From positions 1 through 64,000 of the forward strand of contig JAETQI010000004.1 in the NCBI GenBank assembly GCA_021770755.1: a stretch of 64,000 bases of DNA. The letters run 5' to 3'. The notes under the pieces were generated by a model, which saw only the letters and a program-made list of their open reading frames with translations, ran no database searches and had not been told where the DNA came from. This document shows, one piece after another, positions 26,283 to 34,284 of the stretch. The translations under genes and the position numbers were made by a program. Source of the stretch: Lachnospiraceae bacterium. GTDB taxonomy: Bacteria; Bacillota; Clostridia; Lachnospirales; Lachnospiraceae. Within the stretch, counting starts at the first letter, position 1; the number at the start of each line of letters is the position of its first letter.

Positions 26283-27263
26283 ATGAAAAGGATAGCACAG
26301 GACATCAGGAGCGGCCAGCTTGGCAATCTCTATCTGCTCTATGGGGAGGAAGCTTATCTGCGCAGGCAGTACCGCGATAAATTGAAAAAAGCGCTGGTGC
26401 CGGAGGGGGACACCATGAACTGCAGCGTGTACGCCGGCAAGGATATCAACGCAAACGAGATCGTAGACATGGCAGGCACGATGCCTTTTTTTGCGGAGCG
26501 CAGGGTGATCATTGTCGAGAACAGCGGCTGGTTTAAGAGCGGAAATGACCAGATCACCGCGCTGGTCAAGGCGCTTCCGGACACCACCTGCATGATCTTT
26601 GTGGAGGCGGAGACCGACAAGCGCAGCAAACTCTTTAAGGCAGTTACTTCAAACGGTTATGCGGCGCTCTGCGAGATGCAGGACGAGGCAACGCTCAAGA
26701 AGTGGGTGATGGGACTGCTCAAAAAAGAGGACAAGCAGATCACGCCCGACGCGCTGAACCTCCTGCTGGACAAGACCGGAACGAACATGGAGAACATCAG
26801 GCGGGAGGTGGAGAAGCTCGTCTGCTACAAATATTATGAGGAAGGGATCACAGCCGCTGACGTGGAGGAGCTGTGTATCGTACAGATACAGAACCAGATC
26901 TTTGACATGGTGGAGGCGGTCGCACAGAAAAAGCAGAAACAGGCACTGAACCTGTATTACAACCTGCTAGCCTTAAAGGAAGCGCCCATGAAGATCCTTG
27001 CACTGATCGCGCGGCAGTTTCATATGTTATTGCAGGTAAATGAAATGAAGGCAAAGGGATATCCGGAGAGCGATATCGCCAGACAGACCGGACTGAACCC
27101 TTATTTCCTGAAAAAGAAATATATTCCGCAGGCGGCGCGGTTTAAACAGCCGCAGCTTGAAGCGGCACTCAGGACCTGCGTGGAGGCGGAGGAGAACGTC
27201 AAGACAGGGCGCATGTCGGATGTGCTCAGCGTCGAGCTCATCATTGTGAGTTTAAGTGCATAA
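26283..27263 (+). CDS. holA: DNA polymerase III delta subunit
   Basis: 326 residues. The protein is HolA-like, with an N-terminal AAA+ fold lacking a functional Walker A (LGNLYLLYGEEAYLRRQYRD), a middle helical lid, and a C-terminal collar domain (ALIARQFHMLLQVNEMKAKG, QTGLNPYFLKKKYIPQA). It opens the beta sliding clamp in the clamp loader. Placement directly after comEC is common in Firmicutes. The weak ribosome site GGGCGAAGG lies before the ATG. Confidence 0.93.
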   Translation: MKRIAQDIRSGQLGNLYLLYGEEAYLRRQYRDKLKKALVPEGDTMNCSVYAGKDINANEIVDMAGTMPFFAERRVIIVENSGWFKSGNDQITALVKALPDTTCMIFVEAETDKRSKLFKAVTSNGYAALCEMQDEATLKKWVMGLLKKEDKQITPDALNLLLDKTGTNMENIRREVEKLVCYKYYEEGITAADVEELCIVQIQNQIFDMVEAVAQKKQKQALNLYYNLLALKEAPMKILALIARQFHMLLQVNEMKAKGYPESDIARQTGLNPYFLKKKYIPQAARFKQPQLEAALRTCVEAEENVKTGRMSDVLSVELIIVSLSA

Positions 27264-27341
27264 TATATACTCGCGGCATATTTCTTCATGCGGCTGTGTG
27301 CATTGTGTATAATATGATCAACAGGAAAGGAAGTGTAAGAC

Positions 27342-27515
27342 ATGATACCGAATGACCCGGCAATGCTGTTAAGCTATATGAACCTCAAGCTCAGGGATTG
27401 TTACCCAAGCCTTGAGGCATTCTGTGAGGACACGGGCGAGGAGATGCAAAAAATAGTGGACAAATTGAGCCAGATCGATTATCATTACGACGGAGAAAAG
27501 AATCGGTTTATATGA
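27342..27515 (+). CDS. DUF4250 small protein
   Basis: 57 residues, from ATG 27342 (AGGAAAGGAAGTG upstream) to TGA 27513-27515. It begins IPNDPAMLLSYMNLKLRDCY and ends YHYDGEKNRFI, the DUF4250 pattern. These proteins are short, helical and found mainly in clostridia, function unknown. It lies 78 bases after holA. No separate promoter is obvious. Confidence 0.85.
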   Translation: MIPNDPAMLLSYMNLKLRDCYPSLEAFCEDTGEEMQKIVDKLSQIDYHYDGEKNRFI

Positions 27516-27533
27516 TAAAAAAGCTATGAGGAG

Positions 27534-28646
27534 ATGACAACATATAACATGAAAAAATGGATGGTTCTTATCCTGGCGGCGGCATTGCTGCTGCCGGGAT
27601 GCGCTGGCAGGGAGACGGATACAAAGGAAGTGTCAGAAAGCACGGTCTGGGCTGCACAGGAGGAGAGCAGCGAGGCGGAATCGCGGAGCACGGTACTCGA
27701 TGAGAAGCTGGAGAAGGAAGCAAAGCTGCGGGAGGAGGAGACGTCTCACAGCGAGGCGGAAAACGGGGTCTCCTTTATTGATGATATCGGCAGAAATGTC
27801 ACGGTGGAGAGTCATGAACGGGTAGTTACGATGATCGGCAGTTTTACGGATATATGGCTGCTTTCCGGCGGCGAGGTGGTGGGTGCCGCCAATGATTCGT
27901 GGGACAGCTTTGACCTGGATCTGGGGGCGGATGTCGTGAACATCGGTTCCCATGTGGAGCCGGATATCGAGAAGATCATCGCGGCGAAACCGGATCTTGT
28001 CATCGCGAGCGCAAATACGGACGCGGACGTCAGGATGGAAAAGCTGCTCACCGATTCGGGGATCACGGTGGCATATTTCTCCGTGTCGAATTTTAACGAA
28101 TATATGAACATGCTTGAGATCTGCACGGACATCACGGGACGAAAGGACCTCTATGCCAAAAACGGCACGGAGGTGCAGCGGCAGGTTGACGCGGCGAGGG
28201 CGATTGTCAACCAGAGAAACCTGGAGGGAAAGGATGCGCCAAAGATCGTGTTTTTGCGGGCAAGCGCGTCGAGTGTCAAGGCGAAAGGCAGCTATGGAAA
28301 CGTCGGCGGGGAGATGCTTGCCGAGCTGGGATGCATCAACATCGCGGACGACGATGACAGCCTGCTCGACGACCTCAGCATGGAGGCTGTCATCACTGCC
28401 GATCCGGATTTCATATTTGTGACGACACAGGGAAAGGACGCGGATGCGGTGCAGCGAAACATCGAGGAGACGCTGCTGGACAATCCGGCATGGAACAGGC
28501 TCTCCGCTGTGAAAAACGGCAGATATTTTCTCCTGGAGAAAGAACTGTACAATCTCAAACCGAATGCGAGGTGGGGAGAGGCGTATCAAAAGCTTGCGGA
28601 TATCCTGTACGGCGGGGAGACAGCGGATGATCAGTCAAAAAAATAA
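27534..28646 (+). CDS. Periplasmic-binding lipoprotein of an iron/cobalamin-type ABC importer
   Basis: 370 residues. The signal peptide and lipobox (AALLLPGCAG) are followed by a Ser/Glu-rich linker and the PF01497 fold (RNVTVESHERVVTMIGSFTD; EPDIEKIIAAKPDLVIASAN; DNPAWNRLSAVKNGRYFLLE). The two-lobed, single-helix-hinge proteins of this class bind ferric siderophore, haem or cobalamin. ATG 27534 directly abuts GGAG, and ATG 27549 is an alternative that gives a more typical signal start (MKKWMVLIL). Its matching ATPase and permease genes are on the opposite strand and converge on it, with 16 bases of overlap. Confidence 0.88.
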   Translation: MTTYNMKKWMVLILAAALLLPGCAGRETDTKEVSESTVWAAQEESSEAESRSTVLDEKLEKEAKLREEETSHSEAENGVSFIDDIGRNVTVESHERVVTMIGSFTDIWLLSGGEVVGAANDSWDSFDLDLGADVVNIGSHVEPDIEKIIAAKPDLVIASANTDADVRMEKLLTDSGITVAYFSVSNFNEYMNMLEICTDITGRKDLYAKNGTEVQRQVDAARAIVNQRNLEGKDAPKIVFLRASASSVKAKGSYGNVGGEMLAELGCINIADDDDSLLDDLSMEAVITADPDFIFVTTQGKDADAVQRNIEETLLDNPAWNRLSAVKNGRYFLLEKELYNLKPNARWGEAYQKLADILYGGETADDQSKK

Positions 28647-29389
28647 TAGCATCCCTCCCCGTCGGAAAACTCTTTTATGCGGACATCAAAGACGTCCTCG
28701 ATAATGTGCTGCTGCAGACACTCCTTTGGGGTGGATGCGGCAGCTATTTTTCTGTCCTGCATGATGACGAGCCTGTCCGAGATCCGCAGCGCCTGCCCGA
28801 TGTCGTGCAGGACGAGAATGACAGTTCTTCCCTGTTTTTTTAACTGCAGGATCATTTCCATAAATGCGCGCTGTCCGCTCAGATCCAGGTATGTGGTGGG
28901 CTCGTCCAACACGATATAATCGCAGTCCTGGGCAAGCGTCATGGCGAAAAAGGCGCGCTGCCGGATTCCGCCGGAGAGCGTGTCCGCGCACTGTTCGGCG
29001 TACGGGGCAACGTGGGCGAGCGCCATGGCATTTTCCACGATCGCGATATCCTGCCCGGTCTTCCTGCGCGCAAAGCCCAGGTGCGGGAACCTGCCGTGCT
29101 CGACAAGCGTCCGGACAGGCAGTGTGGGAATGATGGTTCGGACCTGCGGCAGAAAGGACAGATTGCGCGCGCGTTCTCTAAGAGGCATGGCAAGATAGTC
29201 CTCGCCGTCCAGAAGGATCCTGCCCGATGTGACCTTCGAGGAGCCGTTTAGGCACTGGAGCAGGGTTGTCTTGCCGCATCCGTTTGGACCGATGACAGTC
29301 GTGATCCTGCCCTTCTGAAATGTCACGGAGATATCGTCCAGCACAGGGACAAGGCCGCAGTTTATGTTCACATGGCAAAATTCAAGCAT
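28631..29389 (-). CDS. FecE/BtuD-type ABC transporter ATPase
   Basis: 252 residues. Walker A is GPNGCGKTT (about 34-42), the signature is LSGGIRQRAF, Walker B is DYIVLDEPTTYLD, and the switch His lies in VLHDIGQAL. This is the iron-chelate/cobalamin ATPase class. The start overlaps the end of the permease gene by 8 bases, so the two are translationally coupled on the minus strand. Its 3' end overlaps the binding-protein gene on the other strand by 16 bases. Confidence 0.92.
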   Translation of the reverse strand: MLEFCHVNINCGLVPVLDDISVTFQKGRITTVIGPNGCGKTTLLQCLNGSSKVTSGRILLDGEDYLAMPLRERARNLSFLPQVRTIIPTLPVRTLVEHGRFPHLGFARRKTGQDIAIVENAMALAHVAPYAEQCADTLSGGIRQRAFFAMTLAQDCDYIVLDEPTTYLDLSGQRAFMEMILQLKKQGRTVILVLHDIGQALRISDRLVIMQDRKIAAASTPKECLQQHIIEDVFDVRIKEFSDGEGCYYFFD

Positions 29390-30368
29390 TGACTCTGCGC
29401 CCTCCCTTCTTTTTGAACAACAGATACAAGAAAAATGGTCCGCCGATAAATGACATCAGTACGCCGGCAGGAAGCTCAAAGGGCGCAAACAGCACGCGCC
29501 CTAAGATATCGCACACAAGGACGAAGGAGGCGCCAAGCAGGGCGGAGCAGGGCAGCAGATACCGGGCGTCGCTGCCAAATAACCTGCGGCAGATATGGGG
29601 AACGATCAGCCCCACAAAGCTTAAGAGTCCGGCGTAACTGACCACACATCCCGACAGAACACTTGACAGAACCAGCAGGATCATCCGCACGAGGAGGACG
29701 TTCAGTCCGAGCGAGCGTGCGACATCGTCGCCAAGCCCTAAGATGTTGAGCGGCTTTGTGAGGAGGCAGGACAGCAAAAGCGCCGCGATGATAGCGGCGG
29801 CAGGGAATTTCAGGGCATCGAAGGTGATCCCTGACAAGGAGCCGATCATAAAGGTTGTGAGATTGACTGCGATATCCGTGTCAAGGAGCTTGATGGTGTT
29901 GATCCCCGCGCTAAGAAAGCTCGAAACGGTAATGCCTGCAAGGATGATCGTCGTGCGCGAGCTGTCCGCCATGTACGCGAGTCCGAAGATGACAAGCGTG
30001 GTGGTGAGCGCGCCCGCAAAGGCGGCGGCAGGGACAGCCGATGTATAACTTCCGCCGAGCATCAGCGTGAGCATCACTGCAAAACCGGCGCCGGAGTTGA
30101 CGCCGATCGTGTTCGGGCTTGCGAGGGAATTGTTCATGACACTCTGGAGGATGACGCCAGAGGCAGCCAGCCCCATACCGGCAAGACATGCGCCGGCAGC
30201 GCGCGGCATGCGCACGGTGCTGACAAGGATATAAGTAGTGGAATCCCGGTCAAGGCCGATCAGGCATCGCAGGACACGGACGGGGGAAAGCGGCACACTC
30301 CCCAGAAGGATGCCCGAGAAAAGGCACAGGATCAGCAGCAGGACAAGGAACGAGATCTTCTTTCGCAT
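29382..30368 (-). CDS. FecCD-family ABC transporter permease
   Basis: 328 residues with about nine or ten membrane helices. FecCD/BtuC signatures include VRMPRAAGACLAGMGLAASG (about 54-73), the NSLASPNTIGVNSGAGFAV block, and SFVGLIVPHICRRLFGSDAR near the C-terminus, which contacts the ATPase. RBS AAGGAG lies before the ATG (minus strand). Only one permease gene is present, so it probably works as a homodimer. The substrate (siderophore, haem or corrinoid) cannot be told from sequence, and no cobalamin or iron-box element was seen. Confidence 0.92.
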   Translation of the reverse strand: MRKKISFLVLLLILCLFSGILLGSVPLSPVRVLRCLIGLDRDSTTYILVSTVRMPRAAGACLAGMGLAASGVILQSVMNNSLASPNTIGVNSGAGFAVMLTLMLGGSYTSAVPAAAFAGALTTTLVIFGLAYMADSSRTTIILAGITVSSFLSAGINTIKLLDTDIAVNLTTFMIGSLSGITFDALKFPAAAIIAALLLSCLLTKPLNILGLGDDVARSLGLNVLLVRMILLVLSSVLSGCVVSYAGLLSFVGLIVPHICRRLFGSDARYLLPCSALLGASFVLVCDILGRVLFAPFELPAGVLMSFIGGPFFLYLLFKKKGGRRVNA

Positions 30369-30416
30369 GGTAACAGTCTCCTTTGGTATATACTAATAAT
30401 GGCACACTTTGGATGT

Positions 30417-31139
30417 TTAATCAAATAGTATTTTGTCGACTGTCACAAATTCATAGCCCTGTCGTGTCAGTTCGTCGACGATCATGAGGGCGGCTTCCAC
30501 GGAGGTATCATAGTAGTCGTGCAGCAGGATGATGTCATTGTCGGACACCTTGCCGATCACTGCCCTTGCCACACGGCCTGCGTTGGCAGTCTGCCAGTCT
30601 AGCGGGTCGACATTCCAGAGCACGGGAAACATATTCAGATCCGTCTCGAGTTTTTTGTCCCATGATCCGTAAGGCGGGCGCACATACTGGATCTCATCGC
30701 CGGTGATCTCATACAGGATCTCGTTGGTCTGTATCAGCTCGTTTTTGAATTTCTCGCGGTTATCCGCGGTGAGCTGTATGTGACTGTAAGTGTGGTTTCC
30801 GATGAGGTGCCCTTCGTCGCGCATCCGCCGGATGAGATCAGGGTGGAGCTCGGCGTGTTCCCCCGTGACAAAAAATGTAGCCTGCACACCGCGTTCTTTC
30901 AGCCCGTCGAGTAGCTGTTCTGTATAGACCGGATGTGGTCCGTCGTCGAAAGTGAGCGCGGCGCGCCTGATCTCAGCCGGTGTAAGGTCGGATGGGGCAG
31001 GATCGATGGAGGCGACAGGCGGGCCGGATGCGATGGCAGGGATCGCGTTCTGGGACAAAAACGGTCTGACCAGGGCTGTCAGAGTCAGACACGCACATAT
31101 GATGTACAATATATTGAAGATACGATTCTCATGTTTCAT
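30417..31139 (-). CDS. Polysaccharide deacetylase (NodB-type)
   Basis: 240 residues from ATG 31139. An N-terminal membrane segment (NILYIICACLTLTALVRPFL) is followed by the NodB fold: AALTFDDGPHPVYTEQLLDG (catalytic Asp and metal Asp), HLIGNHTYSHIQL (metal-binding His pair), VRPPYGSWD and the final IILLHDYYDT. It should act outside the cell on peptidoglycan or another N-acetylated glycan. It ends 48 bases from the FecCD permease start and may be co-transcribed with it. No strong ribosome site is visible. Confidence 0.9.
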   Translation of the reverse strand: MKHENRIFNILYIICACLTLTALVRPFLSQNAIPAIASGPPVASIDPAPSDLTPAEIRRAALTFDDGPHPVYTEQLLDGLKERGVQATFFVTGEHAELHPDLIRRMRDEGHLIGNHTYSHIQLTADNREKFKNELIQTNEILYEITGDEIQYVRPPYGSWDKKLETDLNMFPVLWNVDPLDWQTANAGRVARAVIGKVSDNDIILLHDYYDTSVEAALMIVDELTRQGYEFVTVDKILFD

Positions 31140-31218
31140 ACACAAATCCGCCGCATCGAGCTATTGTCTTATTTATAATATGCAGTCCCTCAAAAAATCA
31201 TGTTAGACAAATGTTTTG

Positions 31219-31247
31219 TTGTGAGAAAAAGTAAATAATGGTATAAT
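31219..31247 (+). promoter_or_regulatory. Sigma-A promoter for the 31307 gene and epimerase operon
   Basis: TTGTGA (31219-31224), a 17-nt spacer and TATAAT (31242-31247), with TGG before the -10. The leader is about 50 nt. Confidence 0.65.
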
Positions 31248-31306
31248 AAAAAATAAAAGCAGGAGACTGTTAAGGAACTGTTAATAAAAGAAAGGTATTT
31301 AATGGT

Positions 31307-31792
31307 ATGGAAAAAAATGTAAAATGGCATACTTTTGAGGATCTGACAGCCAAATGTTATAAGACACTGGATCATGGAAATATTATCAATGAGTGCTGGT
31401 ACAGGGCGTTTGACACGCTCCTTGAGATCATGGAGGAGGAGCGGGCAAAGCATCCGGACTGTTTTGGCGAGCTGGCAGACATCGATCAGATGACGGAGAA
31501 TAAATATAATGTACAGGGCTGGGTGGACGACTATTTCAAGAAACTCAATTCACTCAAGGATTATGACAGGATCCACAAGGACGGGCTGCGGCTGCTTGAC
31601 GCGTTCCAGTGGCAGAAACAGTCATCGGTACAGATCAGGATGCGGGTAGTCAGTGCCATGGAGCGCCTCGGAATGCATGAGGCGGCAAACAGGTACAGTG
31701 AGGAGTGGGTAGGGCAGGAGCCGGACGACCTCAATGCGCTTTTTGCCGCACTGATCTTTGGCAGTCAGAAGAAAGGACAGAGTGAATCGTAA
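31307..31792 (+). CDS. Unrecognised 161-residue soluble protein
   Basis: Start ATG 31307, with GAAAGGTATTTAATGGT upstream. The sequence is acidic and mostly helical, rich in Trp and Tyr at the N-terminus (WHTFEDLTAKCYKTLDHGNI). The last 60 residues look like a TPR-type helical pair (SVQIRMRVVSAMERLGMHEA, NRYSEEWVGQEPDDLNALFA). There is no signal peptide or membrane segment. Its stop overlaps the start of the epimerase gene (TAATG), so the proteins are made together and may interact or serve the same glycan pathway. The family is not recognised. Confidence 0.7.
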   Translation: MEKNVKWHTFEDLTAKCYKTLDHGNIINECWYRAFDTLLEIMEEERAKHPDCFGELADIDQMTENKYNVQGWVDDYFKKLNSLKDYDRIHKDGLRLLDAFQWQKQSSVQIRMRVVSAMERLGMHEAANRYSEEWVGQEPDDLNALFAALIFGSQKKGQSES

Positions 31793-32868
31793 TGCTGGAT
31801 AAGAATATAAACTTAGACGATAAGACAATACTCGTGACGGGCGCTGCCGGATTCATCGGCGCCAATCTGGTATTGGAGCTTATGAAAAGGACGAAGAATG
31901 TGCATATCGTGGGGATCGACAACATGAATGCCTACTATGATGTGTCCCTCAAGGAGTTCCGTCTGGGACAGATCAGGGAGCTGGAAGATTCCGTGTCTGG
32001 GGAGTTTGCTTTCATAAAGGGAAGCATCGCTGACAAGGAACTGGTCTGCAAGATCTTCGAACAGTACAGACCGCAGGTGGTGGTCAATCTCGCGGCACAG
32101 GCGGGCGTGCGCTACAGCATCGAGAACCCCGACGCTTACATCGAGTCCAATCTGATCGGATTCTACAACATACTCGAGGCATGCCGACACAGCTATGACG
32201 ACGGTGCACCCGGGGTGGAACATCTGGTGTATGCAAGCTCCTCCTCTGTATATGGGAGCAATAAAAAAATCCCCTATGCGACAGAAGACAAGGTTGACAA
32301 TCCGGTCTCCCTCTATGCGGCGACCAAGAAATCAAACGAGCTGCTGGCGCATTCCTACGCAAAGCTCTATGGGATCCCGTCGACCGGGCTGCGTTTTTTT
32401 ACCGTGTATGGTCCGGCAGGGCGTCCGGACATGGCATATTTCGGCTTTACCGACAAGCTTGTGAAAAATGAGACGATCAAAATATTCAATTACGGAAACT
32501 GCCGGCGTGACTTCACATACATCGATGACATTGTAACGGGCGTGCAGGCTGTCCTGCAGTGCGCGCCGCTTCCGAATGAAGACGGAGTGAAGTACAAGAT
32601 CTATAACATCGGAAACAACCAGCCGGAAAATCTGCTGGATTTTGTGGATATCCTGCAGGACGAGCTGAAACGCGCGCAGATCCTGCCGGCTGATTATGAC
32701 TTTGAGGCGCACAAGGAACTCGTCGGCATGCAGCCTGGCGACGTGGAGGTGACCTATGCAGATGTGAGTGAACTGGAGCGCGATTTCGGATTCAAGCCGT
32801 CGACAGATCTGAGAGAAGGGCTTCGAAAATTTGCGCAGTGGTACAGGGAATTTTATGTTCTAAAATAG
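31792..32868 (+). CDS. NAD-dependent sugar-nucleotide epimerase (UDP-glucuronate 4-epimerase-like)
   Basis: 358 residues of the extended short-chain dehydrogenase family. The NAD-binding motif is VTGAAGFIGANLV (about 15-27). The catalytic Ser/Tyr/Lys are in YASSSSVYG and SLYAATKKSNE, the latter a YxxxK. GRPDMAYFGFTDKLVKN and RDFTYIDDIV match the GalE/UDP-glucuronate 4-epimerase (CapI) branch. The product would be UDP-galacturonate or a related sugar nucleotide for surface glycans. It is translationally coupled to the preceding gene. A promoter and operator for the next gene lie just downstream. Confidence 0.88.
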   Translation: MLDKNINLDDKTILVTGAAGFIGANLVLELMKRTKNVHIVGIDNMNAYYDVSLKEFRLGQIRELEDSVSGEFAFIKGSIADKELVCKIFEQYRPQVVVNLAAQAGVRYSIENPDAYIESNLIGFYNILEACRHSYDDGAPGVEHLVYASSSSVYGSNKKIPYATEDKVDNPVSLYAATKKSNELLAHSYAKLYGIPSTGLRFFTVYGPAGRPDMAYFGFTDKLVKNETIKIFNYGNCRRDFTYIDDIVTGVQAVLQCAPLPNEDGVKYKIYNIGNNQPENLLDFVDILQDELKRAQILPADYDFEAHKELVGMQPGDVEVTYADVSELERDFGFKPSTDLREGLRKFAQWYREFYVLK

Positions 32869-32903
32869 TGGATGTTTTTGGGATTGTATGGTAGTATATA
32901 CAA

Positions 32904-32917
32904 TGTAAGGGCTTACA
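32904..32917 (+). promoter_or_regulatory. cre-like / LacI-type operator before the kdgK-like gene
   Basis: TGTAAGGGCTTACA matches the CcpA cre consensus TGWAANCGNTNWCA at all but one position. It lies just after a TATATA box (about 32895-32900), where binding would block transcription. The binding protein is inferred only. Confidence 0.45.
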
Positions 32918-32975
32918 AACCATTGGGATGGTGTAACTGTTAACAATTCACGATTCACATTTGAGGAGCTGGAAT

Positions 32976-34022
32976 ATGGATACAAACAAAGGAAATTTCA
33001 AGAGAAGAGGATTTGATCTGCTGGCGCTCGGGGAGATCTTGCTCCGCCTGTCACCGCCGGTCAATGAGAGACTGACAAGAGGCGACGCATTTCAGAAGCA
33101 GGCCGGAGGTGCAGAGCTCAACGTCGTGTCAGGCACATCGCTTTTAGGGTTGAGAACGGGTATCATCTCGCGGGTCCCGGCAAATGATCTGGGCAGATAC
33201 ATACAGAACCGGGTGCGGTTCTGCGGTGTCAGCGACGATTATCTGGTGTATGACAGGACGAAGGACTCGAGGCTGGGTATCTATTATTACGAGTACGGCG
33301 CGCACCCGAGAAAGCCAAACGTCGTCTATGACAGGAAGAACACCGCGTTTACCGAGATCTCGATCGATGATTTTCCGGAGGAGATGTTCACGTCGGCGCG
33401 CTGTTTCCACACGACGGGCATCACGCTGGCGCTGGGGCAGAAGACGAGGAACACTGCGGTTGAGATGATCAGGCGCTTTAAGGAAAACGGAACGCTCATC
33501 TCGTTTGACGTCAATTTCAGGGGGAATCTCTGGACTGGTGAGGAGGCTAGGGCGTGCATCGAACAGATCCTCCCGTATGTGGATGTCTTCTTCTGCTCGG
33601 AGGATACAGCCAGGCTGACTTTCAAGAAGGAGGGCACCGTGCAGGAGATGATGCGCAGCTTCACCAAGGATTACAACATCAGTGTGGTGGCGTCGACACA
33701 GCGCGTTGTGCACTCGCCGAAGATCCATTCCTTCGGTTCCTGTATCTACGACGCGATCAACGACTGCTATGTGCAGGAGCCTGCCTATGAGAACATCGAC
33801 GTGGTGGACCGGATCGGAAGCGGCGACGCGTATATATCGGGTGCGCTGTACGGACTGCTCGCGCACAACATGGACTGCACCAAGGCGATGGAGTACGGAA
33901 ATGCGACAGCGGCGGTGAAAAATACGATTCCGGGCGATCTGCCCTCGTCGGATCTCAAGGAGATCGACGGGATCATCAAGAATCATCATGCTACGGGGCC
34001 GCAGTTGGAGATGAATCGGTGA
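32976..34022 (+). CDS. PfkB-family sugar kinase (2-keto-3-deoxygluconate kinase-like)
   Basis: 348 residues from ATG 32976 (GAGGAG at 32963-32968). An upstream in-frame start at 32961 overlaps the ribosome site. N-terminal FDLLALGEILLRLSPP, sugar-binding QKQAGGAELNVVSGTSLLG and the C-terminal catalytic DRIGSGDAYISGALYGLL (catalytic Asp) identify the ribokinase/PfkB family. Length and layout resemble KDG kinase, which makes KDPG from uronate breakdown. That agrees with the UxuB-like dehydrogenase at 7119 but is not proof. A cre-like operator precedes it and a terminator follows. Confidence 0.8.
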   Translation: MDTNKGNFKRRGFDLLALGEILLRLSPPVNERLTRGDAFQKQAGGAELNVVSGTSLLGLRTGIISRVPANDLGRYIQNRVRFCGVSDDYLVYDRTKDSRLGIYYYEYGAHPRKPNVVYDRKNTAFTEISIDDFPEEMFTSARCFHTTGITLALGQKTRNTAVEMIRRFKENGTLISFDVNFRGNLWTGEEARACIEQILPYVDVFFCSEDTARLTFKKEGTVQEMMRSFTKDYNISVVASTQRVVHSPKIHSFGSCIYDAINDCYVQEPAYENIDVVDRIGSGDAYISGALYGLLAHNMDCTKAMEYGNATAAVKNTIPGDLPSSDLKEIDGIIKNHHATGPQLEMNR

Positions 34023-34076
34023 TCGGGACAGAATAAAACACTACGGCAGGTATGAGTAGTATCATATAAACGAAAA

Positions 34077-34118
34077 AATGCTATGTAAAAGGTCAACTGA
34101 TTACATAGCATTTTTATT
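34077..34118 (+). terminator. Rho-independent terminator after the sugar kinase
   Basis: AATGCTATGTAA (34077-34088) pairs with TTACATAGCATT (34101-34112), followed by TTTATTTTA. Upstream A and downstream T runs make it potentially bidirectional. Beyond it the composition changes to AT-rich. Confidence 0.85.
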
Positions 34119-34178
34119 TTATCGAGGAATATGCTTCGATTATTTATATTATCCAAATCAAATAACTAAAAATAAGAA

Positions 34179-34250
34179 TTGACAAGTTTTACGTATGGGT
34201 GTATATTCTTATTAGAATGTATTAAAAAAAACTAATATAATCTAATATAA
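34179..34250 (+). promoter_or_regulatory. Promoter and candidate BlaI-type operator of the peptide cassette
   Basis: TTGACA (34179-34184), a 17-nt spacer and TATATT (34202-34207) form a near-perfect sigma-A promoter. The dyad ATTCT-TATT-AGAAT (34205-34218) overlaps the -10 and transcription start. A direct repeat CTAATATA occurs at about 34232 and 34242. BlaI-like repressors bind short AT-rich dyads at such positions, so self-repression by the 35631 gene product is a reasonable inference. The leader to the ATG at 34285 is about 70 nt. Confidence 0.6.
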
Positions 34251-34284
34251 AATGATGTAGTGCGCTAAAAGCGAGGAAGTATAT

